From assembly GCA_030019365.1 (NCBI GenBank), contig JASEFA010000010.1, forward strand, positions 1 to 64,000: a stretch of DNA of 64,000 nucleotides. The letters are read 5' to 3'. Below the pieces are notes generated by a model that ran no database searches, had not been told where the DNA came from, and worked only from the letters and a program-made list of their open reading frames with translations. The stretch's first letter is position 1. Each line of letters starts with the position of its first letter. The position numbers and the translations under genes were made by a program. The DNA is from Bacillota bacterium. GTDB lineage: Bacteria > Bacillota > Sulfobacillia > JACIYH01. Below, in pieces: positions 44,455 through 51,945 of this stretch.

Positions 44455-46804
44455 AGCCCGTCACCTCCGTTCCACGCCCCACGTGATTGGCCACGGGGAG
44501 ACGCACCACGAACTCGCTCCCCTTCCCTTCCTCACTGGAAACCTCGATGGTCCCCCCGTACTTGCGCACGATCCCGTACGAGACCGAAAGGCCGAGCCCG
44601 GTACCCTTGCCCACTTCCTTCGTGGTGAAGAAGGGCTCGAATATGCGGTCCAGGTGCTCTTCCCTTATGCCGCAGCCCGTATCGGTGAAACTCACCTCCA
44701 CCCAGGGCACACCGCCCACCGCCAGCGAACGGGTCCGCACGGTCAGCCTGCCCCCGCCGGGCATGGCCTCCAGGGCGTTTATCATGAGGTTCAGGAACAC
44801 CTGCTCCAGCTCCGCCGGGTTGGCGGCCACGCACGGCAGTCCGGTCTCGCACTCCAGCACCTCCTCCACGCGGCCCTTTTGGAACTGCGAGGCGGTGAGG
44901 GTAACCAGGCGCCCCAGGATGGCGTTGACATCACACGGGCTCACCGTGGCGCGCTGCTGGCGGGCGAAAGTGAGCAGGTTGCGCACGATGCCGGCGATAC
45001 GCTCCACCTCTTCCACGATGACCGCGGCCTGCTCCCTGAGCGCGGGGTCAGTGACGCCGTCGCGCAGGAGCTCGGCGTAACCGGAGACCAGGGTGAGGGG
45101 ATTGTTGATCTCGTGAGCCACCCCCGCCGCCAGCCGGCCCAGGGAGGCCAGGCGGTCGGACTCCGCCAGGCGGCTGAACCAGCGCTTCTCCTCGGTGATG
45201 TCCTGGCAGACGACCACCGCCCCCAGCAACTCCCCCTGCTCCCCGCGCAGGGGGTAGGCGCGCAGGCTGGAGACCACGGGGCGGTCCCGCAACCCGTAGC
45301 GGAGCTCGGGCACCGCCCCCATCCTGCCCTCATCCAGCACGGCGGAGATGGCCTTCCTCACCTCCTCGCGGTCCAGGTGGGGAAGACCCAGGAACAGCTT
45401 CCTGCCGATCAGTTCCGCCCGGGGTCGATCGGAGAGGTGACCGCGCGGGTCGTTGAACACGGTGATGGTGCCCTCCCGGTCGGTGACGATGACCCCCTCG
45501 GCGATGCTCTCCACGATGTTGCGGTTGTAGTCGCGCAGGTAGGCCAGCTCGGCGTTGCGGGCCTGCAGTTCGGTGATGAGGTAAGGGAGACACATCTTGT
45601 TCTCCGCCAGGCCCTGGAACACGGCCACCGCCTTTTCCCGGCAGGTGGCATAACCGCAGGCGCCGCAGTTCAGTTCATCCTCCGGCCGGGTCTTGCCCAG
45701 CTCCCGCAGGATGGCCCGGATCCGGGCCTCGTCCGGTTCCGGCAGCCGCACGGGCCGCGGGGTAAACTCCCGCTCCAGGTCGATGCCGGGGGGCGGCTCC
45801 GCCAGGCGGAGGGATCCCGGAGGCAGGGCACGCACCTCCCGCACCACCCGGTCGCGACGGCCGTAGGCGGGCAGGGGACTGCTGGCCAGGGGACCGTTGA
45901 CGCATCCCTCGCAGAACAGGATGTCCACGAAGGTTCCCCCGACCTCCCGCCTCTCCAGCGCGCGCAGGAACTCCAGGGACTTCTCACGGCCCTCTACGAT
46001 CTGGATCTCGTTGTCCAGCACGTCTGCCCGCAGGGCCGCCGTGCGCAGCAACCCCCCCGGAACGGGGTACAGCTTGCCCAGGGTGGCGGGCGGGTTGTCG
46101 AACGCCTCCTCCGGCAGGGAAGACGGGTCGACCCCGGCCTCCCGCCACCACGCCCGCAACTCCGGGAAACCGAGCACCCCGTCCACGGCCCCCGCCACCG
46201 CGGGATGGCGGGCTTCCTCGATCTTGGCCACGCAGGGGCCGATGAACACCGTGGCCAGCCCACCGTTCTCGCCCAGCAGGATGCGCGCCGCCCTGGCGGT
46301 GGCCACCATGGGCGACACCACCGGAGCCAGGAAGGAGATGAGGGAGGGGAAGTGGCTTTCCACCAGGTGCACGATGGCGGGGCAGGGGGTGCTCACCAGG
46401 GGCCTCCTCCATCCCGCCTTCGTCGCCCGGCGCAGCAGGCGCAGGTACTCCCCGGTCACCAGTTCGGCCCCATAGGCCACCTCGAATGCCCAGCGAAACC
46501 CCAGGCGCCGCAGGGCGGCCGCCACCTGCCCCGGCCGCAGGGGGTAGAACTCCGCCACGAAAGAAGGTGCGAGCAGGGCGCACACCGCCCGCCCGTTCTC
46601 CAGCATCTCCCTGGCGGCGGCCAGGTCGGATGCCACCCGCTTCGCCTTCTGGCTGCACACGGTAACGCAGTACCCGCAGGAAATGCAACGCTCCTCCAGG
46701 ACGGTGGCCTGCTCCTGGCGCACCATGATGGCTCTCACCGGGCAATGACGCACGCAGGCGTAACACTGCCGGCACCGGCCCGGAATGGTACTTACGACTC
46801 CCAC
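44423..46804 (-). CDS. Sensor histidine kinase with ferredoxin and [FeFe]-hydrogenase-like domain plus PAS
   Basis: 793 residues. Two [4Fe-4S] ferredoxin motifs (Cys 11/14/17/21 and 40/43/46/50). A Fe-hydrogenase large-subunit-like domain about 80-330, with L1 as TPCP (Cys141), L2 as GPCVAK (Cys191, Lys194) and L3 as FCEGC (Cys298, Cys301). A Fes-type cluster motif CGACGYATC with a later Cys406. PAS near 425-545, HisKA with His565 in GVAHEINNPL, and HATPase. Compared with catalytic hydrogenases, the proton-relay Cys of TSCCP is Pro and the L3 pair is one residue closer. It is a cytoplasmic redox or H2-type sensor feeding the NtrC protein. GTG start after GGGGAG. Confidence 0.92.
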   Translation of the reverse strand: MGVVSTIPGRCRQCYACVRHCPVRAIMVRQEQATVLEERCISCGYCVTVCSQKAKRVASDLAAAREMLENGRAVCALLAPSFVAEFYPLRPGQVAAALRRLGFRWAFEVAYGAELVTGEYLRLLRRATKAGWRRPLVSTPCPAIVHLVESHFPSLISFLAPVVSPMVATARAARILLGENGGLATVFIGPCVAKIEEARHPAVAGAVDGVLGFPELRAWWREAGVDPSSLPEEAFDNPPATLGKLYPVPGGLLRTAALRADVLDNEIQIVEGREKSLEFLRALERREVGGTFVDILFCEGCVNGPLASSPLPAYGRRDRVVREVRALPPGSLRLAEPPPGIDLEREFTPRPVRLPEPDEARIRAILRELGKTRPEDELNCGACGYATCREKAVAVFQGLAENKMCLPYLITELQARNAELAYLRDYNRNIVESIAEGVIVTDREGTITVFNDPRGHLSDRPRAELIGRKLFLGLPHLDREEVRKAISAVLDEGRMGAVPELRYGLRDRPVVSSLRAYPLRGEQGELLGAVVVCQDITEEKRWFSRLAESDRLASLGRLAAGVAHEINNPLTLVSGYAELLRDGVTDPALREQAAVIVEEVERIAGIVRNLLTFARQQRATVSPCDVNAILGRLVTLTASQFQKGRVEEVLECETGLPCVAANPAELEQVFLNLMINALEAMPGGGRLTVRTRSLAVGGVPWVEVSFTDTGCGIREEHLDRIFEPFFTTKEVGKGTGLGLSVSYGIVRKYGGTIEVSSEEGKGSEFVVRLPVANHVGRGTEVTGFAGAHPGGGR

Positions 46805-46821
46805 TTCATCTCCCCGTACAC

Positions 46822-46850
46822 ATTGTACTCGCGTTCACAAGCCCTGGCAA
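46822..46850 (-). promoter_or_regulatory. Sigma-A-type promoter of the hydrogenase-like sensor operon
   Basis: On the minus strand TTGCCA (46850-46845), a 17-base spacer and TACAAT (46827-46822) make a good housekeeping promoter. Transcription would begin about 10 bases before the GTG start, leaving room only for GGGGAG. Three 36-bp repeats lie just upstream. Confidence 0.75.
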
Positions 46851-46885
46851 CCCGCAGGGTCCCTCGCGCTCGTCCCGGCCGGCAT

Positions 46886-46975
46886 CACACCGGGTCCGCC
46901 CACCCGTGTGCCGGATGGCGTCACACCGGGTCCGCCCACCCGCGTGTCGGATGGTGTCACACCGGGTCCGCCCGC
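46886..46975. repeat. 36-bp direct repeats upstream of the sensor-kinase promoter
   Basis: Two full copies (46886-46921 and 46922-46957) of a 36-bp unit beginning cacaccgggtccgcccaccc, with a third partial copy from 46958. Copies differ at only a few bases. They lie between the divergent-free ends of two sensor genes, about 35-125 bases upstream of a promoter. They could be regulator-binding iterons or a simple minisatellite. Confidence 0.85.
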
Positions 46976-47019
46976 GCGCGGCGACCGGCGGCCGGGTTCG
47001 CGGCACGGTCGGCCGTGCC

Positions 47020-48558
47020 TCACGCGCATGGAGGGCATGCCAGCCTGACTTCCACCGTGGTACCCGCGCCGGGCTCGCTGCTCACGCGCAGGTCGCCATG
47101 GTAGGTGCGGGCGATGTTCCTCACGATGGCCAGGCCCAGGCCGCTTCCGGGAATGCCCGCCGTCGTCTCGTCGCGCACCCGGTAGAACTCCTCACCCAGC
47201 CGGGGGAGGTGGCGGGGATCGATGCCGATGCCCGTGTCCTGCACCCCGATCACCAGGTAGTCCCCTTCTCTCCCCCAGGAAACAGTCGCCGAGCCGCGGG
47301 GGCGGTTGAACTTGATGGCGTTGGAGAGGAGATTGGTGACCACCCGTCCCAGTTCGAACCGGTCCGCGTCCACTACCAGGTCGCCGGCAGGGGGCTCAAG
47401 GCGCACCATCACACCCGCCCGCTCCGCCTGGGGGCTCAGCGTGGCCAGGCTTTCCTCCATGACCTCGCGCACCGGGACGCGCTCCACGTGGCGTACGGGG
47501 GTTTCCATGCGGGCCAGGTCCAGCATGTCCTGGATGAGGGCCACGAGTCCCTCCGACCGGGCCCGGCAGCGCTCGAGCAAGTCGGGCCAGGCTTCGTGGC
47601 CGACCACGCCCCGCAACATCAGCTCCAGGTACCCGGCAATCGCGGACACGGGGGCGCGGATCTCGTGGCAGACCATGGCCATGAAGTTGGCCCGCTCCCG
47701 CTGCTGCCGGCGTAACTCGGTCACATCCCGCAGCACCAGTACCGCGCCCAGCATCTCAGCCCCCGACGCCCCAGTCTCCGGGGCCTTCCCGGCACCGGGG
47801 GCCGGCCCCGTCCCGGCACCGGGCGCCGGCGTTGCGGACACCGCCGCCGCTTCGGTCAAGACCGGCGCCACGGTGGCCATGAAGGTGGGGGTCCCCCTTT
47901 CCGAGACCAGGTCGGTGCTCAGGGAGCGTAACCCGCCCGTGGCAGTCACCTCGCGCACCAGGCCTTCCAGTTCGGCCCACCGGCACACCTCGCCCAGGGG
48001 GCGCCCCAGGGCGTCGGGGGCGAGCCAGCGAGCGGCGGCCGGGTTGTAAAGCACCAGGCGCCCCTCCCGGTCGGCCACCATCACTCCGTCGGCCATGCAG
48101 TTGATCACCGTGAGCAGGCGGCCGCGCTCCTCGGCGATGGTGACCAGGTTGCGCGCCCGCTCCTCCTGGAGGATGCGGGCCTCCCTCTGCAGTTCGTGTT
48201 TCTCGTACCCGCGCCCCACCACCGTGCGCAACTCATCCGGGCTGAACGGCTTGGGGATGTAATCGTACGCCCCCGCCTTGATGGCCTCCACCACGCTCTC
48301 ATAGGACGGGTACCCGGTGATGACGATGGTCACCAGGTCCGGGTCCACCTCCCGTGCCCGCCTCAGCACCTCCATGCCGTCCACGCCCGGCATCTTGAGG
48401 TCCACCAGGGCGACGTCAAAAGCCGCCGTGCGCAGCTTGTCCAGGCCCTCGCTACCGTCGCAGGCCACTTCTACCCGGTAACCGGCTGCCGTGAGCACCT
48501 TCTCGCAGGCCAGCCGGATGGAAGCTTCGTCGTCGATCACCAGCACTTTCCCTGACAT
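47020..48558 (-). CDS. Hybrid receiver-PAS-histidine kinase
   Basis: 512 residues. An N-terminal receiver (VLVIDDEASIRLACEKVLTA, Asp in VALVDLKMPG, Lys in YIPKPF). A linker helix and PAS domain about 145-290 (INCMADGVMVADREGRLVLYN), interrupted by a Pro/Ala/Gly-rich insert ATPAPGAGTGPAPGAG. HisKA has His in MVCHEIRAPVSAIAGYLELM, followed by an HATPase (NLLSNAIKFNR, GIPGSGLGLAIV). No membrane span. It is the last gene of the three-gene unit that starts with the second hydrogenase-like sensor, so it likely receives phosphate from or cross-talks with that kinase. Confidence 0.92.
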   Translation of the reverse strand: MSGKVLVIDDEASIRLACEKVLTAAGYRVEVACDGSEGLDKLRTAAFDVALVDLKMPGVDGMEVLRRAREVDPDLVTIVITGYPSYESVVEAIKAGAYDYIPKPFSPDELRTVVGRGYEKHELQREARILQEERARNLVTIAEERGRLLTVINCMADGVMVADREGRLVLYNPAAARWLAPDALGRPLGEVCRWAELEGLVREVTATGGLRSLSTDLVSERGTPTFMATVAPVLTEAAAVSATPAPGAGTGPAPGAGKAPETGASGAEMLGAVLVLRDVTELRRQQRERANFMAMVCHEIRAPVSAIAGYLELMLRGVVGHEAWPDLLERCRARSEGLVALIQDMLDLARMETPVRHVERVPVREVMEESLATLSPQAERAGVMVRLEPPAGDLVVDADRFELGRVVTNLLSNAIKFNRPRGSATVSWGREGDYLVIGVQDTGIGIDPRHLPRLGEEFYRVRDETTAGIPGSGLGLAIVRNIARTYHGDLRVSSEPGAGTTVEVRLACPPCA

Positions 48559-48568
48559 CGCTTTCCAC

Positions 48569-49009
48569 CTACCTTGTGAGAATCCTGTCCACGATCTGCA
48601 CCAGGCGGCCGGGGGAAACCGGCTTCTCGTAGTAGGCGGTAGCCAGTGCCAGCCGCCCGTCCAGCGGCCCGGCCGCCGCCCCCGGCCTCTTCTGCCCGAC
48701 GCGGAACTTGTCGGGAACCCGCACCGCCTGCGCGTAGGCCGAGACCATGACCACGGGAATCCGGCGTGTGACCGGGTCGTCCATCAACGCCGAGGCCACG
48801 TCAAACCCTTCCGTGAGGGTTTCCATCATGATGTCCAGCACGATCACATCGGGCCGCAGCGACCGGGCCAGGGCCAGTCCCTCCCGCCCCGTGGCGGCGG
48901 TGTGTACCTCGTAACCCGCCGCCTCCAGGGCCAGACGGTCGACCTCCAGCAGGTCCCGGTCGTCGTCGATTACCAGCACGACCCCCCGTCGTACCCCGGC
49001 ACCCGTCAC
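48569..49009 (-). CDS. Stand-alone receiver (CheY-like) protein
   Basis: A 146-residue single-domain response regulator: VVLVIDDDRDLLEVDRLALE, the phosphoacceptor Asp in VIVLDIMMETLTEGFDV, Thr/Ser in VVMVSAYAQ and Lys in YYEKPVSPG. There is a 15-20 residue Gly/Ala/Pro insert before the last helix. No output domain, so it acts by protein contact or as a phosphate relay between the two neighbouring kinases. Its ATG overlaps the sensor stop (ATGA). Confidence 0.92.
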   Translation of the reverse strand: MTGAGVRRGVVLVIDDDRDLLEVDRLALEAAGYEVHTAATGREGLALARSLRPDVIVLDIMMETLTEGFDVASALMDDPVTRRIPVVMVSAYAQAVRVPDKFRVGQKRPGAAAGPLDGRLALATAYYEKPVSPGRLVQIVDRILTR

Positions 49010-51189
49010 AATCCCACCCCTCCCGTCAATGCCCCGGCACTCCCGGGGCGCTCCGGGGTCAGTACCGACACCGCCTCGGACTCGCCCAGGGGCAAAAGGA
49101 TCTCTACCTCCGTGCCCACCCCCACCTGGCTGCGCACCGTGATGTCTCCCCCGTGCATTTTGACGATACCGTACGCCGTGGCCAGGCCCAGCCCGGTCCC
49201 CTTGCCTATGGGTTTGGTGGTGAAGAACGGCTGAAAAATGTGGTTAAGGTGCTCCGGCAGGATGCCGCACCCTGTATCTGCCAGGCACACGGTGACCCCC
49301 TCGGGTGCCCGCCCGGCCCGGATGGTTAGGGTGCCACCGTCGGGCATGGCCTCGATGGCGTTGGAGATGACGTTGGTGAACACCTGCTTCATTTCTCCCG
49401 GGTCCAGCCACACGGGCGGCAGCTCGTTCAACTCCTGCCGCACCGTCACCCCTGGTGGAATGTGGGGGGCCATCACCTCCATCACTTCCCGCAGGAGATC
49501 CGCCAGGTTCACCTGCTGCTTGCGCAACCGGGTCTGGCGGGCGAAGTTGAGCAGGTTGCGCACGATGTCGCGGCAGCGCTGCGCTTCCTTGCGGATGAGT
49601 TCTATCTCCCGGCGGCGGGGGTCACCCGAGGGCAATTCCTCCAGGAGACTGCCGGCGAAGAGCAGGATACCCCCCAGGGGATTATTCAGCTCGTGGGCCA
49701 CCCCCGCGGATAGCTGCCCCAGCGAGGCCATCTTTTCCGACTGGATGAGATGCTCCTGCATGCGTTGCAGCTGGAGGTGCGATTCCTCCAGCTCCTGGTG
49801 TGAGCGTGCCAGTTCCCTCACCGACTGCTCAAGTTCCTCGATCATGTAGGGCAGGCACATCTCCGCTTCGGCCACACCCCTCCACACGGCCAGGGCCTTG
49901 TCGCGGCAGGTGGCGTACCCGCAGGCACCGCAGTCCAGTTCGTCCTCCGGGCGGTACTTGCGCGTCAGGGCGAGGATGCGCCGGATCTCCTCCTCGGAGG
50001 GCACCGGTTGCGCCAGGTGGCGGTCCTGGAAACTGCGCGACAGGTCCACCTCGCCCAGGACGGCGTCGGCGGCGGCCAGCTCCGGTTCCTCCCCGCACCC
50101 GGCGAGCACGTGGTCGGCCAGGCGCTTGCGTCGCTCGGTCAGGGTAATGGTGGGGTCGATGAGGGGACCGTCGATACAGCCCTCGCAGAAGAGGAGGTCC
50201 AGCAGCACCGGTCGGAACTGCGAATGGCGCAGGCGGCCCAGCTTGCGCAACACCCGGTCCCGCCCGTCGACGGCCATCACCGTCGGGTGCAACGGATCGG
50301 CGTGCAATGAAGCAGTGCGCAGGAGGCCACCCGAAAGGGGGAAGCACCGGCCCAGCCGCGGATGGGGGGGATCGAACCCTCCCGGAGGAAGGTCAGCCGG
50401 CACGATCCCCCGGCCGGCAAGCATCTCGTCCAGCTCGGGAAAGGTGAGCACGGCATCCACCGCCCCGGCCAGGCCGGGATGGCGGATCTCGTCCTTCTTG
50501 GCCACGCAGGGGCCCACGAAAACCACGCTGCGGGCCCTGCCGTAATGCTTCAGGTACCGGGCCAGGGCCACCATGGGAGACACCACGTGCGCCAGCCAGG
50601 GGATGAGTTCCGGGTAGTGGACCTCTACCAGGTTCACCACGGCCGGACAGGCGGTGGATATGAGGGGGCGCGCCGCCCCGGTGGGGCCATCCCCGCACCC
50701 CGCGGCCCGGGTGGGGCCGTCCCCGTCACCCCCCGCCCCGGCCGCCCCGGTAGAGCCGTCGCCGCATCGCTCCGCCCCGGCTGCCCCGGACCCGGCCCGG
50801 GCGAACACCGGCCGGCCCACGAGCAGGCGCAGATATGCCAGCGCCACCAGTTCCGCCCCGTATGCCACCTCGGCCACCGTCTCGAAGCCGAGCAGGCGCA
50901 GGGCGGTGGCCACCTGCCCGGGAGAAACCTGCCAGTAGTTGACCACGTACGAGGGCGCCAGGATGGCCGCCGCCCCGTCCTCCCGGAGCACCTCCCGGGC
51001 CATCTCCACGTGGGACTCCATCTTCTTGGCCTGCTGGCGGCACACCCGCAGGCAGGTCCCGCACGCTATGCATAGCTCGGCCACCACCTGGGCCTGCCCG
51101 CCTTCCACCTTGATGGCCCGGGCCGGGCAGTGGCGGATGCAGGTGTAACACCTGCGGCACTTCCGCCCGATGGTGGTCACCACGGCCAT
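49006..51189 (-). CDS. Second ferredoxin/[FeFe]-hydrogenase-like sensor histidine kinase
   Basis: 727 residues from ATG 51187-51189 after AAAGGAAG. Two ferredoxin motifs (Cys 11/14/17/21 and 40/43/46/50), then a hydrogenase-like domain with L1 TACP (Cys181), L2 GPCVAKKDE (Cys228, Lys231) and L3 FCEGC (Cys335, Cys338). A Fes motif CGACGYATC near 420, a helical linker about 450-485 instead of PAS, His499 in GVAHELNNPL, and an HATPase. A Gly/Ala/Asp-rich insert of about 45 residues (131-173) precedes L1. It is the paralogue of the sensor at 44423-46804 and heads its own three-gene operon. Confidence 0.92.
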   Translation of the reverse strand: MAVVTTIGRKCRRCYTCIRHCPARAIKVEGGQAQVVAELCIACGTCLRVCRQQAKKMESHVEMAREVLREDGAAAILAPSYVVNYWQVSPGQVATALRLLGFETVAEVAYGAELVALAYLRLLVGRPVFARAGSGAAGAERCGDGSTGAAGAGGDGDGPTRAAGCGDGPTGAARPLISTACPAVVNLVEVHYPELIPWLAHVVSPMVALARYLKHYGRARSVVFVGPCVAKKDEIRHPGLAGAVDAVLTFPELDEMLAGRGIVPADLPPGGFDPPHPRLGRCFPLSGGLLRTASLHADPLHPTVMAVDGRDRVLRKLGRLRHSQFRPVLLDLLFCEGCIDGPLIDPTITLTERRKRLADHVLAGCGEEPELAAADAVLGEVDLSRSFQDRHLAQPVPSEEEIRRILALTRKYRPEDELDCGACGYATCRDKALAVWRGVAEAEMCLPYMIEELEQSVRELARSHQELEESHLQLQRMQEHLIQSEKMASLGQLSAGVAHELNNPLGGILLFAGSLLEELPSGDPRRREIELIRKEAQRCRDIVRNLLNFARQTRLRKQQVNLADLLREVMEVMAPHIPPGVTVRQELNELPPVWLDPGEMKQVFTNVISNAIEAMPDGGTLTIRAGRAPEGVTVCLADTGCGILPEHLNHIFQPFFTTKPIGKGTGLGLATAYGIVKMHGGDITVRSQVGVGTEVEILLPLGESEAVSVLTPERPGSAGALTGGVGL
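50640..50780 (-). repeat. In-frame repeat insert in the second hydrogenase-like sensor
   Basis: GC-rich imperfect repeats with units such as CGGGGATGG and GCGCCCCGGT-like steps encode GDGSTGAAG, GDGPTRAAG and GDGPTGAA. The paralogous sensor lacks this insert, so it arose locally. It falls on a loop before the L1 motif. Confidence 0.65.
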
Positions 51190-51251
51190 GCTTGTGCTTC
51201 CTTTCACATGCAGGGGCAAAGAAAAAGCCGCACGCTAACCTTGCCGATCGC

Positions 51252-51281
51252 ATCGTACCATTGTGACACTATTCCTGTCAA
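51252..51281 (-). promoter_or_regulatory. Sigma-A-type promoter of the second sensor operon
   Basis: On the minus strand TTGACA (51281-51276), an 18-base spacer and TACGAT (51257-51252) precede the sensor gene by about 60 bases. Confidence 0.7.
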
Positions 51282-51535
51282 CGGCCCCGCGCCTGCCTGC
51301 ACCGGGCCAGACCCCGCACCCGCCGCGTACCTGCCAGGCCTGCACTGCCAGCCCCGCAGCCGCCGGCTCGGCAGCCGGGCCACCTGCAACCTTTGTCGGG
51401 GGAGCGTCGTCTACCTTCGGGAGCGGGCGGCAACGCTCAATAACCTGGAGGGATGGACGATGAAGCACCCGACGCGCGCAGGAATCCCCGCCAGTCAGAG
51501 GAGCTGCGCCCTACAAGCCTCCTCCACTAGCTGCG

Positions 51536-51709
51536 GGTCGGGCCGGATCGGAATGCAGGGCACGAACCGCAGTGAGACTCTGCGTACAGTTCTCGTTCAT
51601 CGAATTCAGTTGTGCCTGAGAGAACGTCCTCGGGGATGCTGATGTGAACCGCACCCGTGCGGCCAGAGGTGGCATAGCGAAATGCAGATCTGAACACCCG
51701 GGGCAGCAT
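51536..51709 (-). pseudogene. TPP-dependent enzyme (acetolactate synthase-like) fragment
   Basis: About 58 codons read MLPRVFRSAFRYATSGRTGA, then VHISIPEDVLSG and FDERELYAESHCG. This is the segment LPxxLRxAFxxATSGRPGPVHIxIPxDV at the end of the pyrimidine-binding domain of acetolactate-synthase-type enzymes. Nothing else of the enzyme is present. Confidence 0.75.
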
Positions 51710-51850
51710 TTCCCGGGTACCCGGGCGCAAGGAACCGATCCGTAACCCCTACTACCGCCAAGCTCCCGAATGCGGGAAGGGATCACAGGCTGACCGCTGC
51801 ACCTTGAAAACGTGATAGCGTCGCCTGGAGCCGTGAGATGGAATGTGAGC

Positions 51851-51925
51851 CCGGAAACCCGCGACCGGCGGAGCGGGTTTCCGGGGGGCCGGCTGCGTGC
51901 AGCCGGCAGGTACCGCCCCTCGGGG
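51851..51925 (+). ncRNA. Strongly structured leader or element end before the DUF1670 genes
   Basis: Two hairpins in a row: CCGGAAACCCGC (51851-51862) pairs perfectly with GCGGGTTTCCGG (51873-51884) over a 10-nt loop, and GCCGGCTG (51888-51895) pairs with CAGCCGGC (51900-51907) over CGTG. A palindrome GGTAAC-G-GTTACC follows shortly before the first gene. This could be a structured 5' leader, a terminator of incoming transcription or a recognition end of a mobile unit. The hairpins are seen directly; the role is not known. Confidence 0.5.
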
Positions 51926-51945
51926 TGTGGTAACGGTTACCGGGG

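Noticed and set aside
46886-46975. CRISPR array
   Set aside because: The 36-bp copies are adjacent with no spacers between them, and no cas genes are present.
44177-47104. A plus-strand open frame of 975 codons
   Set aside because: It lies opposite the NtrC and hydrogenase-like sensor genes, is rich in His, Gly, Gln and Arg, and has no recognisable domain. It is a shadow caused by high GC content.
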